Notes under the pieces: generated by a model | What the model saw: the letters and a program-made list of their open reading frames with translations, nothing else | Database searches by the model: none | Told to the model about the DNA's origin: nothing | Part shown: in pieces, positions 7,798-16,799 of the stretch | Position numbering within the stretch: the first letter of the stretch is position 1 | Layout: every line of letters starts with the position of its first letter | Position numbers and translations under genes: made by a program | From: Promicromonospora sp. Populi | GTDB lineage: Bacteria; Actinomycetota; Actinomycetes; Actinomycetales; Cellulomonadaceae | Direction of reading: 5' to 3' | DNA: 64,000 nt | Assembly: GCF_041081105.1 (NCBI RefSeq) | Contig: NZ_CP163528.1 | Location: 5,084,001-5,148,000, forward strand

Positions 7798-10700
7798 ATG
7801 CAACGGAGCATCCCCTCAGGGCGCACCGGCTCGCGCGTCCATGCGATGGCAGCGGCAGCAGCGACCCTGGCTCTCGTCGCGACGGGCCTGTCATGGGTAC
7901 CGGCCACCGCAGACGACACCTCAGACGAGACCTCCGAGGTTTCTGAGATCGGTGAGCTCCTCGACCTGACTCGCCCGGATCTTGCCGACGTCGCCGGCAG
8001 GCTCGCCGCCGGCGACGAGTCAGGAGCCGCAGCGGAGCTCCGCCAGCACTTTGCCGAGCGTACGGGCGTGGAGCTGCCGGCTCCGCCGGCCAACGGCCTG
8101 GGGGACATGACAGCCGATGAGCTGGCATCCGGGATCTTCCGCTTCGACGGCGAGACGCGCGACTTCTACAACGAGGCCGAGGACCGGATCGACATCGACT
8201 GGTTCGACACGTGGGGAGGAACGGAGAGCGCCCCTGGTGGAGCACAGGTGCTCATGTCCGACTTCGCGTTCATGCCGATCCTCACGAGGGCGTACCTGAA
8301 CGAGAGCGACCCGGAGGCGCGCTCCCGCTACGCGACCGCGTGGCTGGAGATCTCCCTGGACTTCTTCGCCGACAACCCGGACTGGATACAGAACCGCAAT
8401 CTCTCCGCTGCCAAGCGGCTCCCGCATCTCGTCAACACCTTCGGCGTGTTCCACACTGACCCGGCCATCACCTCCGGTGACGTTGTTACCTACCTCTCGG
8501 GCGTTCACCACACGACCGACCGCCTGGCTCAGGCACTCCAGATCCACGGCGGCAACAACTGGTACGTGTCGATGGCGCGCGCCATCTACACATCAGCCGT
8601 GTACTTTCCCGAGTTCTCAGCATCCCGGGGCTGGGAGCACTTCGCAGTGCGCTCGGTGGAGTGGTTCGTTTATGCCTATATGAAGAGCGACAGCATCTAC
8701 CGCGAGCCCGCCTTCAACTATCAGGCCTACGTGGCGGACCTGATCAACGCGATGATCCGAGTCGGTGACGTCAACGGGAGGACCCTGCCACCAGCCGTCG
8801 TCCGGGCAGCCGACTGGATCGCTGACAGCATGTTCGCCACGCGCATGCCAAACCTGCAGGCTCCGGTTGTGGGCGACTCGCCCAACGCCAACGCAGGTAT
8901 GGCGGCGATCCGGACCAGCGGTGCACGCAACTCCTGGGAGGACTTCGCCTGGGTTGCCTCCGACCGCACTGACGGCACCACCCCGACGCTGGGATCGACG
9001 GTGTACCCCATCAGCTTCGCGGTCCAGCGCTCAGGATGGGACCCTGACGCCCGCTACATGATGATCAACAACCAGAACACCAGCTACGTCGCCTCCCATC
9101 GGCACCCTGATGACCTCAGCCTCGTGATGGCGGCCTACGGCCGGCCCCTCATCGTTGACCCTGGCGCCAGCGACTACAGCGACACCGAGACGAACGAATG
9201 GCTGCGCAGGAGGACCGAGGCTCACAACACGATCGAGGTCGACGGGCTCTCGCAGGAGGCAGGCGTCACTCGTGCCACCTGGTTATGGCGGTCCAACGAG
9301 GGTCTGGACATCTACCGTGGCGAGGCGCAGGGCTACCAGCCCATCTCCCACGACCGGGTCGTCTACTTCGTCAAGCCCGGGTTCTGGATCGTCTCCGATG
9401 CCCTGACCGGCGGTACGGAGACACATGACTACCGTCAGCTCTGGCACTTCCCCGGAGATCCGGTCACGGTGGACCCGGACACACAGGTGGCCACCGTCGG
9501 GTTCGACACAGTGCCAGGGGCCGACGACGTCGCGGGAGTGCAGCTCGTCCCCGTCGGCGCTGAGGGTACGAGCCTGAGCCCCAGCGTCCACGAGGACGGC
9601 GTCGCGGTCGTGGACAACGAGGTGCTCACCGACGTCGACTACCTGTCCTACGACTGGACCACAGAGGGGGCGACCGGCCTGGACACGGTGGTGTTCCCTG
9701 GGCCGGCTGGGCCGGCTCCTTCGGTCACGGCAGCGCGCATCGACATGCCTGGGGTGGATCACGCCGTTGCGACGGCTCTCGAGGTCGATCTGCCCTCAGC
9801 GACCGGACGCTTCTATCTCTCACGTGAGGAGGAGCCGTCGTCGAGGTCCTTCGGGGCGGCTGCCACCGACGCCGAGACCGCGTACCTCGAGCGCGACGAG
9901 GACGGTGCGCTGACGCGGTACTCGCTGACCTCAGGATCCTCGCTGGTCGACGACGGCGAGAGCGTCATCGATGCCTCCGACGTCGTCTCGGACATCAGCG
10001 TGGAGCTGGACGGCAGCACCGCCCGGGTGTCGCTCGGGGATCCCTTCAGCGGAACGCTGTCCCTCTGGGCACCCGAGGCTGAGGTGGTGCTGGTCAACGG
10101 CGAGCCCACCGAGCTCACCCGCACCGGCGACGTCGTCTCAGTCGCGCTCGAGCCGGCGTTCGCGCCACCGCCGATGCTTGAGGAGGACTTCGACGAGGCC
10201 AGCCTGGAGAGCACGACCTATGGGCCGGACCAGTCCTCGTTCGACGGCTGGCTGCCGGTGGAAGGCGCCTGGGACCTGGACGAGGACGGGACGCTGGCGC
10301 AGACCTCCACCGCTGACGGTCAGGCGTTCGCCGTGCAGTACGACGTGCCTGCCGACGTCACCATCACGGCCGACGTCGTGCCGGGAGCAGCGGGGCAGGC
10401 AACTTCCCGGACCGGTGTCGCATTCCGTTACCACGACGCCCGCAACTACTACCGAGCCAACGTGCTCAACACGCGTGACGGCGTACAGCTGCAGCTCGTG
10501 AAGGTGTTCAACGGGGAGGCGAGCGTCTTGGCCGCGAGTGCTCTTCCGATCAATGCGGGCGAAGCCCACACGCTAACGGTCTCGGCGGTCGGAAAGCATC
10601 TGATCGCGACGGTCGGCGACACGTCGATCTCGGCCGACGACACCCGCCTGCCGGCAGGCGGCGCGGCCGCCTATACGCATGGACGGGAGGCGGTGTTCGA

Positions 10701-11226
10701 GCGCCTCACGGTCAGGGAAGCGCTCGACCAGGACCACTGGCGCGGAGTGGGCGGTGACGTGTCGGTCAGCTCGGATCAGCTGCGGGTGGTGCCCACTGAT
10801 GGCCGAGCGCGCGTCCTGGTCTCCTCGGCCATGCCCTCGCGCTTCTCCGAGTCCTGCGACTACGCCGTGGAGACCACGGCCACCATCAACGGGATCGGCC
10901 AGGCGGGCATCTCTCTTCGTGACTCCACGGACTCCTACGGGTACCGAGTCCATATCGGCAAGACCAGTCAGAACACGCAGTACGCGACGATTGTCCGGGA
11001 GGCCCACCGCTCTGGACCGGTCACGCTCGCGACGACGTCGGTCAGAAACCGGCTCGACGGCCCTGTCGAGCTTGGCGCGGCGATCCAGGGCGACCGCATC
11101 ACCGTGACCCTCGATGGCACTGCGATCCTTGAGGCACGTGACACGGTGGTCCGCAGCGGCGGGGTCGGGCTCTACGCGACAACGGCGAGCGTCTTCGAGG
11201 ACGTGCGTATCGCCGGCTCCTGCTGA
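7798..11226 (+). CDS. Secreted heparinase II/III-like polysaccharide lyase, multidomain
   Basis: A 1142-aa exported protein. The N-terminus has arginines followed by a hydrophobic core and ATADD, a good signal peptide. Residues ~40-380 are helical and resemble the (alpha/alpha)n toroid of heparinase II/III and alginate lyases, with GGNNWYVSMARAIYTSAVYF near residue 250. Residues ~400-640 carry the heparinase II/III signature: SHRHPDDLSLVMAAYGRPLI, then DPGASDYSD and EAHNTIEVDG. This should be the beta-sandwich half of the active site. Residues ~790-1142 contain two LamG/concanavalin-like modules that probably bind carbohydrate. ATG 7798 is preferred because TGGAG lies 6 bp upstream; ATG 7786 abuts its ribosome site. 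It likely depolymerises a uronic-acid polysaccharide outside the cell; which one is unknown. Confidence 0.82.
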   Translation: MQRSIPSGRTGSRVHAMAAAAATLALVATGLSWVPATADDTSDETSEVSEIGELLDLTRPDLADVAGRLAAGDESGAAAELRQHFAERTGVELPAPPANGLGDMTADELASGIFRFDGETRDFYNEAEDRIDIDWFDTWGGTESAPGGAQVLMSDFAFMPILTRAYLNESDPEARSRYATAWLEISLDFFADNPDWIQNRNLSAAKRLPHLVNTFGVFHTDPAITSGDVVTYLSGVHHTTDRLAQALQIHGGNNWYVSMARAIYTSAVYFPEFSASRGWEHFAVRSVEWFVYAYMKSDSIYREPAFNYQAYVADLINAMIRVGDVNGRTLPPAVVRAADWIADSMFATRMPNLQAPVVGDSPNANAGMAAIRTSGARNSWEDFAWVASDRTDGTTPTLGSTVYPISFAVQRSGWDPDARYMMINNQNTSYVASHRHPDDLSLVMAAYGRPLIVDPGASDYSDTETNEWLRRRTEAHNTIEVDGLSQEAGVTRATWLWRSNEGLDIYRGEAQGYQPISHDRVVYFVKPGFWIVSDALTGGTETHDYRQLWHFPGDPVTVDPDTQVATVGFDTVPGADDVAGVQLVPVGAEGTSLSPSVHEDGVAVVDNEVLTDVDYLSYDWTTEGATGLDTVVFPGPAGPAPSVTAARIDMPGVDHAVATALEVDLPSATGRFYLSREEEPSSRSFGAAATDAETAYLERDEDGALTRYSLTSGSSLVDDGESVIDASDVVSDISVELDGSTARVSLGDPFSGTLSLWAPEAEVVLVNGEPTELTRTGDVVSVALEPAFAPPPMLEEDFDEASLESTTYGPDQSSFDGWLPVEGAWDLDEDGTLAQTSTADGQAFAVQYDVPADVTITADVVPGAAGQATSRTGVAFRYHDARNYYRANVLNTRDGVQLQLVKVFNGEASVLAASALPINAGEAHTLTVSAVGKHLIATVGDTSISADDTRLPAGGAAAYTHGREAVFERLTVREALDQDHWRGVGGDVSVSSDQLRVVPTDGRARVLVSSAMPSRFSESCDYAVETTATINGIGQAGISLRDSTDSYGYRVHIGKTSQNTQYATIVREAHRSGPVTLATTSVRNRLDGPVELGAAIQGDRITVTLDGTAILEARDTVVRSGGVGLYATTASVFEDVRIAGSC

Positions 11227-11269
11227 CCTGATGACGCTGATGCTGCTCTCGGCGACGGGGTCGCAGGGG

Positions 11270-12754
11270 TCAGACGCGCCCTTGGTATTCGCGTGGTGAG
11301 ACTCCGTGGAACCGGGCAAAGGCTGCGCTGAACGTCGGCAGGTGGGCGTATCCGGCGCGGCGGGCGACGGCGCTGGGCCTGGCGCCGCCGAGCAGCAGGT
11401 CGCGGGCGATGTGCATGCGAGCCACGTAGCGCCAGCGGGCGAACGTCATGCCGGTCTCGTCGCGGAAGGCCCGGTGCACCTCGGCGGGCACGCCGAACGC
11501 AGGTGATCCGCCAGGTGTGCCGATCCGGTGCAGGTAGTCCAGCGCAGCCGCCCGCGCACGCGGACCGGTGGGCATCACCAACAACGCGGCCCGCTGCGCT
11601 GCGACCTGTTCGGTGAACAGGTCGAGGATGTGCCGGGGATCGTGGTCGTCGGGCTGCAGTCCGGACCGGGAGCTGATGGCGCAGAACATCAGGTAGTCGT
11701 CCCAGGCGGGCGAGAACTGGACCTGCAGCGGATCGGTCAGGCGCAGGTCGCCGGTGCCGGCGGTGCCGAGGGGCAGCGAGATGGAGTTCTCGCGGAGACC
11801 GGTGATGTGCTCCAGGCCCGCGGGGATCCAGGTCGCGACGCCGCGTGGGCGTTCATGACGGCTCCCGCCGATATCGAGGTAGCCGCTGCCGCGGTACATC
11901 CAGCTCAGCACGTGCATGTCGTTGACGTGCGAGGGTGTGCGCGCAGCGGACAGCAGCTCGGGGGCGGCCACGAAAGCGCCCTCTCCTCGGACCAGGCGCA
12001 CGAGGTCGTCGGTCTGCCGCGCGAAGGTGGCGCGCTGTGCCAGGTCAACGCTGGTGGAGCTGGCGGAGAGCTTCCTGCTGAAGTCGTGCGGCGTCGGCCC
12101 GTAGTGCTGCTTGAAGGCGCGCGTGAAGCCGTTGCGGCTGGCGAAGCCCACCCGCGCGGCCACCTGGTCGACGTCGTATCCCGCGGCCAGGAGCTCGACG
12201 GCCGCGATCAGCCGGTTGCGCAGTCGCCACCGCTCGAAGGTGAGCCCGGTATCCGCGAGGAAGTCGCGGCGCAGGGTCCGCGGGCTGGAGAGCGCCCTGA
12301 TCGCCCACTGCTCGACGGTGAGGTCGAGCGCGGGGTCGCGGATCAGCTCCTCGGCCACCGCTCTGGCACCGGTGGCTCTCGGCATCTCCGGCCCGTGACC
12401 GCTCAACGGTGTGACCTGGAGGTTGAAGTGCTGGATCAGCCAGTCCTGCCACCCGTCGGGGACCTCGAATCGTGTCGCTTCCGACAGCCCGGCGCTGGGC
12501 TGGAGCCATAGCGGAAAGGCGACGGTGCCCGGCTCGGTGACTATCGAGCGGTGGTTCCACCCGTCTGCGGGAATCCATGCGCCCTGCCCGGCGGTGAGGT
12601 GGAATGCCACGACGCCGTCGATGTGCACTCGCGCTGTGCCGGTGCGGACCCAGATCAGCAGCGGGCGGCGGGGATGGCCCGTCGAGTCCGACCGTGCCGC
12701 CGGAATCGGCGGTGGGTCGCTCGCGTCGGCGGGCGACAGGGATGAAAACGCCAC
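11270..12754 (-). CDS. Double AraC-family transcriptional regulator (two AraC modules fused)
   Basis: A 494-aa protein holding two complete AraC units in tandem. Unit 1 (about 1-270) has a cupin-like sensor followed by a two-helix-turn-helix domain, including SPRTLRRDFLADTGLTFERW and VDQVAARVGFASRNGFTRAF. Unit 2 (about 290-494) repeats this, with a second cupin-like part and a final DNA-binding domain containing AEVHRAFRDETGMTFARWRY and AVARRAGYAHLPTFSAAFAR. AraC regulators normally have one such unit of ~280-300 aa. The GTG at 12754 is chosen because translation further upstream would run through the iron box; an in-frame GTG exists at 12859. It is divergent from a siderophore-uptake operon, so it may activate it with a ferric siderophore as ligand (inference). 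Confidence 0.82.
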   Translation of the reverse strand: MAFSSLSPADASDPPPIPAARSDSTGHPRRPLLIWVRTGTARVHIDGVVAFHLTAGQGAWIPADGWNHRSIVTEPGTVAFPLWLQPSAGLSEATRFEVPDGWQDWLIQHFNLQVTPLSGHGPEMPRATGARAVAEELIRDPALDLTVEQWAIRALSSPRTLRRDFLADTGLTFERWRLRNRLIAAVELLAAGYDVDQVAARVGFASRNGFTRAFKQHYGPTPHDFSRKLSASSTSVDLAQRATFARQTDDLVRLVRGEGAFVAAPELLSAARTPSHVNDMHVLSWMYRGSGYLDIGGSRHERPRGVATWIPAGLEHITGLRENSISLPLGTAGTGDLRLTDPLQVQFSPAWDDYLMFCAISSRSGLQPDDHDPRHILDLFTEQVAAQRAALLVMPTGPRARAAALDYLHRIGTPGGSPAFGVPAEVHRAFRDETGMTFARWRYVARMHIARDLLLGGARPSAVARRAGYAHLPTFSAAFARFHGVSPREYQGRV

Positions 12755-12794
12755 GGCCCTAAACAATACGGCAGTCTGCGCACACCATTTTAGG

Positions 12795-12813
12795 TGAGGG
12801 TTGCCTAACCTTA
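12795..12813. promoter_or_regulatory. Iron box (DtxR/IdeR/DmdR type)
   Basis: Read on the minus strand the site is TAAGGTTAGGCAACCCTCA, close to the 19-bp consensus TWAGGTTAGSCTAACCTWA with about three mismatches in the right half. It lies in the divergent region between the double AraC gene and the siderophore-utilisation operon. Iron-loaded IdeR/DmdR would be expected to repress one or both promoters (established knowledge of the family plus inference). Confidence 0.75.
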
Positions 12814-12883
12814 GCGGCGGCCCTCTGCCTATGGTGGTGCGCGGCCCGTCACCCCCCACGCGATGAGAAGGGCCGCCCTCAGC

Positions 12884-14764
12884 ATGCCGAAGACCTCCCG
12901 CCGGCTAACCGTGCGCTCCCAGACCCTGCGGGAGGTCGAGGTCGTTCGCGTGACGGACCTGACCCCGGGGATGCGGCGGATCACGCTGGCCGGCGCGCAG
13001 CTGGGCGCGTTCGCCTCGGCCAACGGGTTCCCGCAGCCCGCATTCGAGTCGTCCGGCTTCGACGACGACATCAAGCTGATCTTCCGCTACCCAGGGCAGG
13101 CGGAGCCGGTGCTGCCCGTGCAGAAGGCGAACGGCATCGACGTGCCGAAGAATCCCCGGCCGCTGTCGAAGATCTACACGGTCCGACACTGGGACGCTGA
13201 GACCGGCGAGCTGGACGTGGACTTCGTCAAGCACGGCATCGGCGTCGCCACCACCTGGGCCTACCGCGCACAACCGGGCGACCGGATCCACTTCGTCGGC
13301 CCCAACTCGTCGAGTGCGCTCCCGGAAGATGCGGACTGGCTCCTCGTCGCCGGCGACGACACGGCGATCCCGGCGATCGCCCGGCTGCTGGACAGCCTGC
13401 CCGACGACGCGCGGGCCCAGGTGTTCATCGAGGTCGCCGAAGACGCTCACCGGCTGGACCTGCGGACGCCGTCGGGGGTCGAGGTGACCTGGCTGACGCG
13501 CGACGGCGCCGAGGCGGGCACGACCACCCTCCTGCTTGACGCGGTCAAGGACGCCGACTGGTGGGAAGGCCGGCCGTTCGCGTGGCTTGCCGGAGGGCAC
13601 ACCGCGGTGCGGGACCTGCGCCGCCACCTGGTCGAGGACCGAGCAGTGCCGAAGGAGGACGTCGACTTCTCCGGGTACTGGCGGCGCAGCGAGGCTGTTG
13701 CCCTGGAGGACGACGCGGCGGTCCCCGATCCCGAGAAGTCGACCACGCCGCTCGAGAAGCTCCATGACCTGGCCGAGCTGATACCGCCGATCGCGATCCG
13801 CACCGCCGTCGAGCTGGGCATTCCTGACCTGATCTCCCGTGGCGTGACCAGCGTGGCCGACCTGGCCATCAAGAGCGATTCCGACGAACGGGCGCTGGGC
13901 AAGCTGCTGCGCTATCTGCACGCCCTGGACCTGCTGGCCGAGACCGAGCCGGGCCACTACGACCTGACGCCGGTGGGTGAGGTCCTGACCGTCGAGTTCA
14001 TGGTCGACGCCCTGCACCCGGCCGGGGTGGCGGGGCGCGAGATGTTGGGCATCTACGGGCTCACCGAGTCGATCCGCACCGGCCGACCCACCTACGCCGC
14101 GGTCACGGGAAAGACCTTTGCGGACGTGCGCGCCGAGCAGGACTACGAGGACCGCTACCTGGAACGCCTGGCGAAGTTCCAGGCCGCGCTGGCCGAGCCG
14201 ATCGCCAAGTCCGACCTGCTCACCGGAGTCCAGCACCTGGTGATCCACTCCGGCGGCGCTGCCGCCCAGGCTCGCGAGTTCGTCGCCGTCCACCCCGACG
14301 TGCGGGTGACGATCTGCGCGTTGCCCGCCCAGGCCGACTGGCTGCGCCGGGACCTGCCCGCGACCATCCCCGTCGAGCAGCAGCGCACGCGGGTCAGTGT
14401 GGTCGAGCAGTCGGTCTTCGAGCCCAGCCCGGCTGCGGACGTCGTGTTCGTCATCCGCGCCTTCAGGTCCCTGCCCGACGCCGACGCCGCCCACGCACTA
14501 CGCCGAGCAGCCCAGAACCTCCTCCCCGGCGGGCGGGTGCTGCTGATCGAGGAAACCTTCGACACCGACGACCTCGACGAGCACGACGGCGAAGCCGACC
14601 TGCTCGCCCTCACCGTCCACGGCTCCGGCCTGCGGACCGCGGCCGAGCTCGACGCCGTCGTCGCCCGAGCCGGGCTCGTCCGCAGCACCACGCACACCGT
14701 CGGCTGGGGCACCGCCATCCACGAGCTGGTGCCTACCGAAGAAAAGAAAGAAGAAAACCCGTGA
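12884..14764 (+). CDS. Siderophore-interacting protein fused to an O-methyltransferase-like domain
   Basis: A 626-aa fusion. Residues ~1-280 are a siderophore-interacting protein (ViuB/FAD-binding 9), a flavin ferric-siderophore reductase: YTVRHWDAETGELDVDFVKH, then WLLVAGDDTAIPAIARLL and the C-terminal SGYWRRSE. Residues ~300-626 resemble dimeric plant-type O-methyltransferases, with a winged-helix entry LIPPIAIRTAVELGIPDLI and the C-terminal VLLIEETFDTDDLDEHDGE. The SAM-binding glycine motif is degenerate: HLVIHSGGAAAQAREF where DxGGGxG is expected, so methyl transfer is doubtful. The ATG at 12884 has AGAAGGG upstream; ATG 12863 is also possible. It overlaps the next gene by 4 bp (GTGA), placing it first in the iron-uptake operon. 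Confidence 0.83.
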   Translation: MPKTSRRLTVRSQTLREVEVVRVTDLTPGMRRITLAGAQLGAFASANGFPQPAFESSGFDDDIKLIFRYPGQAEPVLPVQKANGIDVPKNPRPLSKIYTVRHWDAETGELDVDFVKHGIGVATTWAYRAQPGDRIHFVGPNSSSALPEDADWLLVAGDDTAIPAIARLLDSLPDDARAQVFIEVAEDAHRLDLRTPSGVEVTWLTRDGAEAGTTTLLLDAVKDADWWEGRPFAWLAGGHTAVRDLRRHLVEDRAVPKEDVDFSGYWRRSEAVALEDDAAVPDPEKSTTPLEKLHDLAELIPPIAIRTAVELGIPDLISRGVTSVADLAIKSDSDERALGKLLRYLHALDLLAETEPGHYDLTPVGEVLTVEFMVDALHPAGVAGREMLGIYGLTESIRTGRPTYAAVTGKTFADVRAEQDYEDRYLERLAKFQAALAEPIAKSDLLTGVQHLVIHSGGAAAQAREFVAVHPDVRVTICALPAQADWLRRDLPATIPVEQQRTRVSVVEQSVFEPSPAADVVFVIRAFRSLPDADAAHALRRAAQNLLPGGRVLLIEETFDTDDLDEHDGEADLLALTVHGSGLRTAAELDAVVARAGLVRSTTHTVGWGTAIHELVPTEEKKEENP

Positions 14765-15759
14765 CCAAGACACCACTGAGCCGACGCGGTGCGGCGCTCG
14801 CCGCCACACTCCTGAGCGCCGCGCTCGTCCTCACCGCCTGCGGTGGCACCCCCGAAGAGACTCCGGCCGGCGACACGGGCGCAACGGGCGAGACCCGGAC
14901 GGTGCAGGCCGACAACGGCAGCGTCGAGGTTCCCGCCGACCCGCAGCGAGTCGTCTCGATCGGCAACACCACTCTTCCGTTCATCGACATGGGTGGTGAA
15001 CCGGTGGGCGTCACCGAGGTGGGTGCCTCCGAGCTCGCCCTCGTGCCCGAAGAGCAGAACGCAACGTTCGAGGCGGCCACGATTCTCGGCTCCAGTGGTG
15101 ATCAGGTCGACATGGAGCAGCTCGCCGGCCTGGAGCCGGACCTCATCCTGGCCCAGTTCCCCGAGAGCGAGTTCGAGTCGGTCCAGGAGCAGCTGGAGTC
15201 GATCGCCCCGACGGTCTTCTGGGACCTCGACGTCGAGTGGAAGGCCCTCGCCGACGGAGTCGCCGAGGCCGGCAACGTAGCGGACGGGCTCAGCGCGCAG
15301 AAGGCGGAGTTCGAGGAGAAGATCTCCGGGATCCAGGAGACCTACGGCGCGATCATCGACGACACCGCGTTCGTCAACCTCGATCGCTGGGACAGCTCCG
15401 ACCCCGGGACGTTCTCCATCGCGGACTTCGGGTGCGTCGAGATCGCCCAGGACGACATCGGCATGGACTTCCCCCAGGCAGCTGAGGGCGAAGAGCCGCT
15501 GGGCTGGACGTCCTTGCCGTTCGAGCAGCTCGCGGAGCTGTCCACGTACGACGTGATCACCTACCCCGTCGACGCCGAGGGTCAACCTACGGCGGCGTTC
15601 GCGCCGGTGGTCGAGAGCAACACCTGGCAGGCGCTGCCGGCCGTGAGCTCCGGTGACGCCCTCGGGCTCTTCTGCCCCGGCAACAACTCCTATGGCCCCG
15701 TCCTGCAGTACCTGGACTCGCTCGACGCCGCCCTGGCGACCCTGCCCGCCGAGGAGTGA
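14761..15759 (+). CDS. Iron-siderophore ABC transporter substrate-binding lipoprotein
   Basis: A 332-aa FepB/FhuD-like binding protein. The lipobox LVLTAC gives a lipidated Cys near residue 28, followed by a short Thr/Gly/Glu-rich linker and the domain opening VPADPQRVVSIG. The long connecting helix and the C-terminal lobe ending LDSLDAALATLPAEE fit this class. The start is a GTG overlapping the stop of the previous gene and the stop overlaps the start of the first permease gene. It should capture a ferric siderophore outside the membrane and pass it to the two permeases. Confidence 0.92.
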   Translation: MTKTPLSRRGAALAATLLSAALVLTACGGTPEETPAGDTGATGETRTVQADNGSVEVPADPQRVVSIGNTTLPFIDMGGEPVGVTEVGASELALVPEEQNATFEAATILGSSGDQVDMEQLAGLEPDLILAQFPESEFESVQEQLESIAPTVFWDLDVEWKALADGVAEAGNVADGLSAQKAEFEEKISGIQETYGAIIDDTAFVNLDRWDSSDPGTFSIADFGCVEIAQDDIGMDFPQAAEGEEPLGWTSLPFEQLAELSTYDVITYPVDAEGQPTAAFAPVVESNTWQALPAVSSGDALGLFCPGNNSYGPVLQYLDSLDAALATLPAEE

Positions 15760-16799
15760 CAGCTCTCGCCCTGCGCCCGCGCGGTCCGAGCACCGTCACG
15801 GTACCCGGACCGCGTCGGCGCGTGATCGGGCTGGTTGTCGCGCTCGTGGCACTGCTGGTCCTGGTGGTGCTGAGCGTGATGATCGGGTCGACGGCGATCG
15901 CGCCATCGGTGGTGTGGGACGCCCTGTTCCACCCGGCCGCCGACATCGATCAGTTCGCGATCCGTGACTACCGGCTGCCGCGCACGGTCGCGGGTCTGGT
16001 CGTGGGCGTCGCGCTCGGCCTGTCGGGGGCGTTGATCCAGGCGCTCACCCGTAACCCTCTGGCCGATCCGGGAATCCTCGGTCTCCATGCCGGTTCGTCC
16101 TTCGCGGTGACGGTCGCAGTGGGCGTGCTCGGAATCCGCGAGATCGGTGGCTACATGTGGTTCGCCTTCGCGGGGGCGCTGGTCGTCACACTGATGGTGC
16201 TCGCCCTCGGGGCGACGCGGCAGGGCCAGTCGCCGGTGGTCATGGTGCTTGCCGGGGTCTGCGTCGGCGCAGTGCTCCAAGGCGCCGGTTCGGCGCTCGA
16301 GCTGACCAACCCGGACGCGTTCGACGTGATGCGGTCCTGGAACGCCGGTTCGATCGTGGGCCGCCCGCTCGACCTCGTGTGGCCCATCGTGCCGTTCTTC
16401 GCGGTGGCTCTTGTCCTGGCGTTCGTGGTGTCAGGCCCGCTCAACGCCATGGCGCTGGGCGACGAGCTGGCCGTGGCCCAGGGTGTGCGGCTGGTCCGCA
16501 CCCGTGTTCTCGCGATCATCGCGCTCACGCTGCTCGCCGGCGGCGCGACCGCGATCGCCGGCCCGATCAGCTTTGTCGGGCTGATGGTGCCGCATGTGGC
16601 TCGCTGGCTCGTCGGTCCGCACCAGCGCTGGATCTTCGCCTACAGCGTGCTGCTCGCCCCGAGCCTGCTGCTGGCCTCCGACATCCTCGGCCGGTTCGTG
16701 ATGAGACCCAGCGAGATACCCGTCGGTATCGTCACCGCCTTTGTCGGCGCCCCGGTGCTGATCGCCCTCGTCCGCCGCACCAAGGCGAGCGGGCTATGA
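15756..16799 (+). CDS. Iron-siderophore ABC transporter permease 1 (FecCD family)
   Basis: A 347-aa FecCD/BtuC-family permease with about ten hydrophobic segments. Signature stretches are YRLPRTVAGLVVGVALGLSG, then ALIQALTRNPLADPGILG, and near the C-terminus GPISFVGLMVPHVARWLVG. The GTG start overlaps the upstream stop and its own stop overlaps ATG 16796 of the second permease, so four genes are chained by 4-bp overlaps. Confidence 0.93.
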   Translation: MTALALRPRGPSTVTVPGPRRRVIGLVVALVALLVLVVLSVMIGSTAIAPSVVWDALFHPAADIDQFAIRDYRLPRTVAGLVVGVALGLSGALIQALTRNPLADPGILGLHAGSSFAVTVAVGVLGIREIGGYMWFAFAGALVVTLMVLALGATRQGQSPVVMVLAGVCVGAVLQGAGSALELTNPDAFDVMRSWNAGSIVGRPLDLVWPIVPFFAVALVLAFVVSGPLNAMALGDELAVAQGVRLVRTRVLAIIALTLLAGGATAIAGPISFVGLMVPHVARWLVGPHQRWIFAYSVLLAPSLLLASDILGRFVMRPSEIPVGIVTAFVGAPVLIALVRRTKASGL

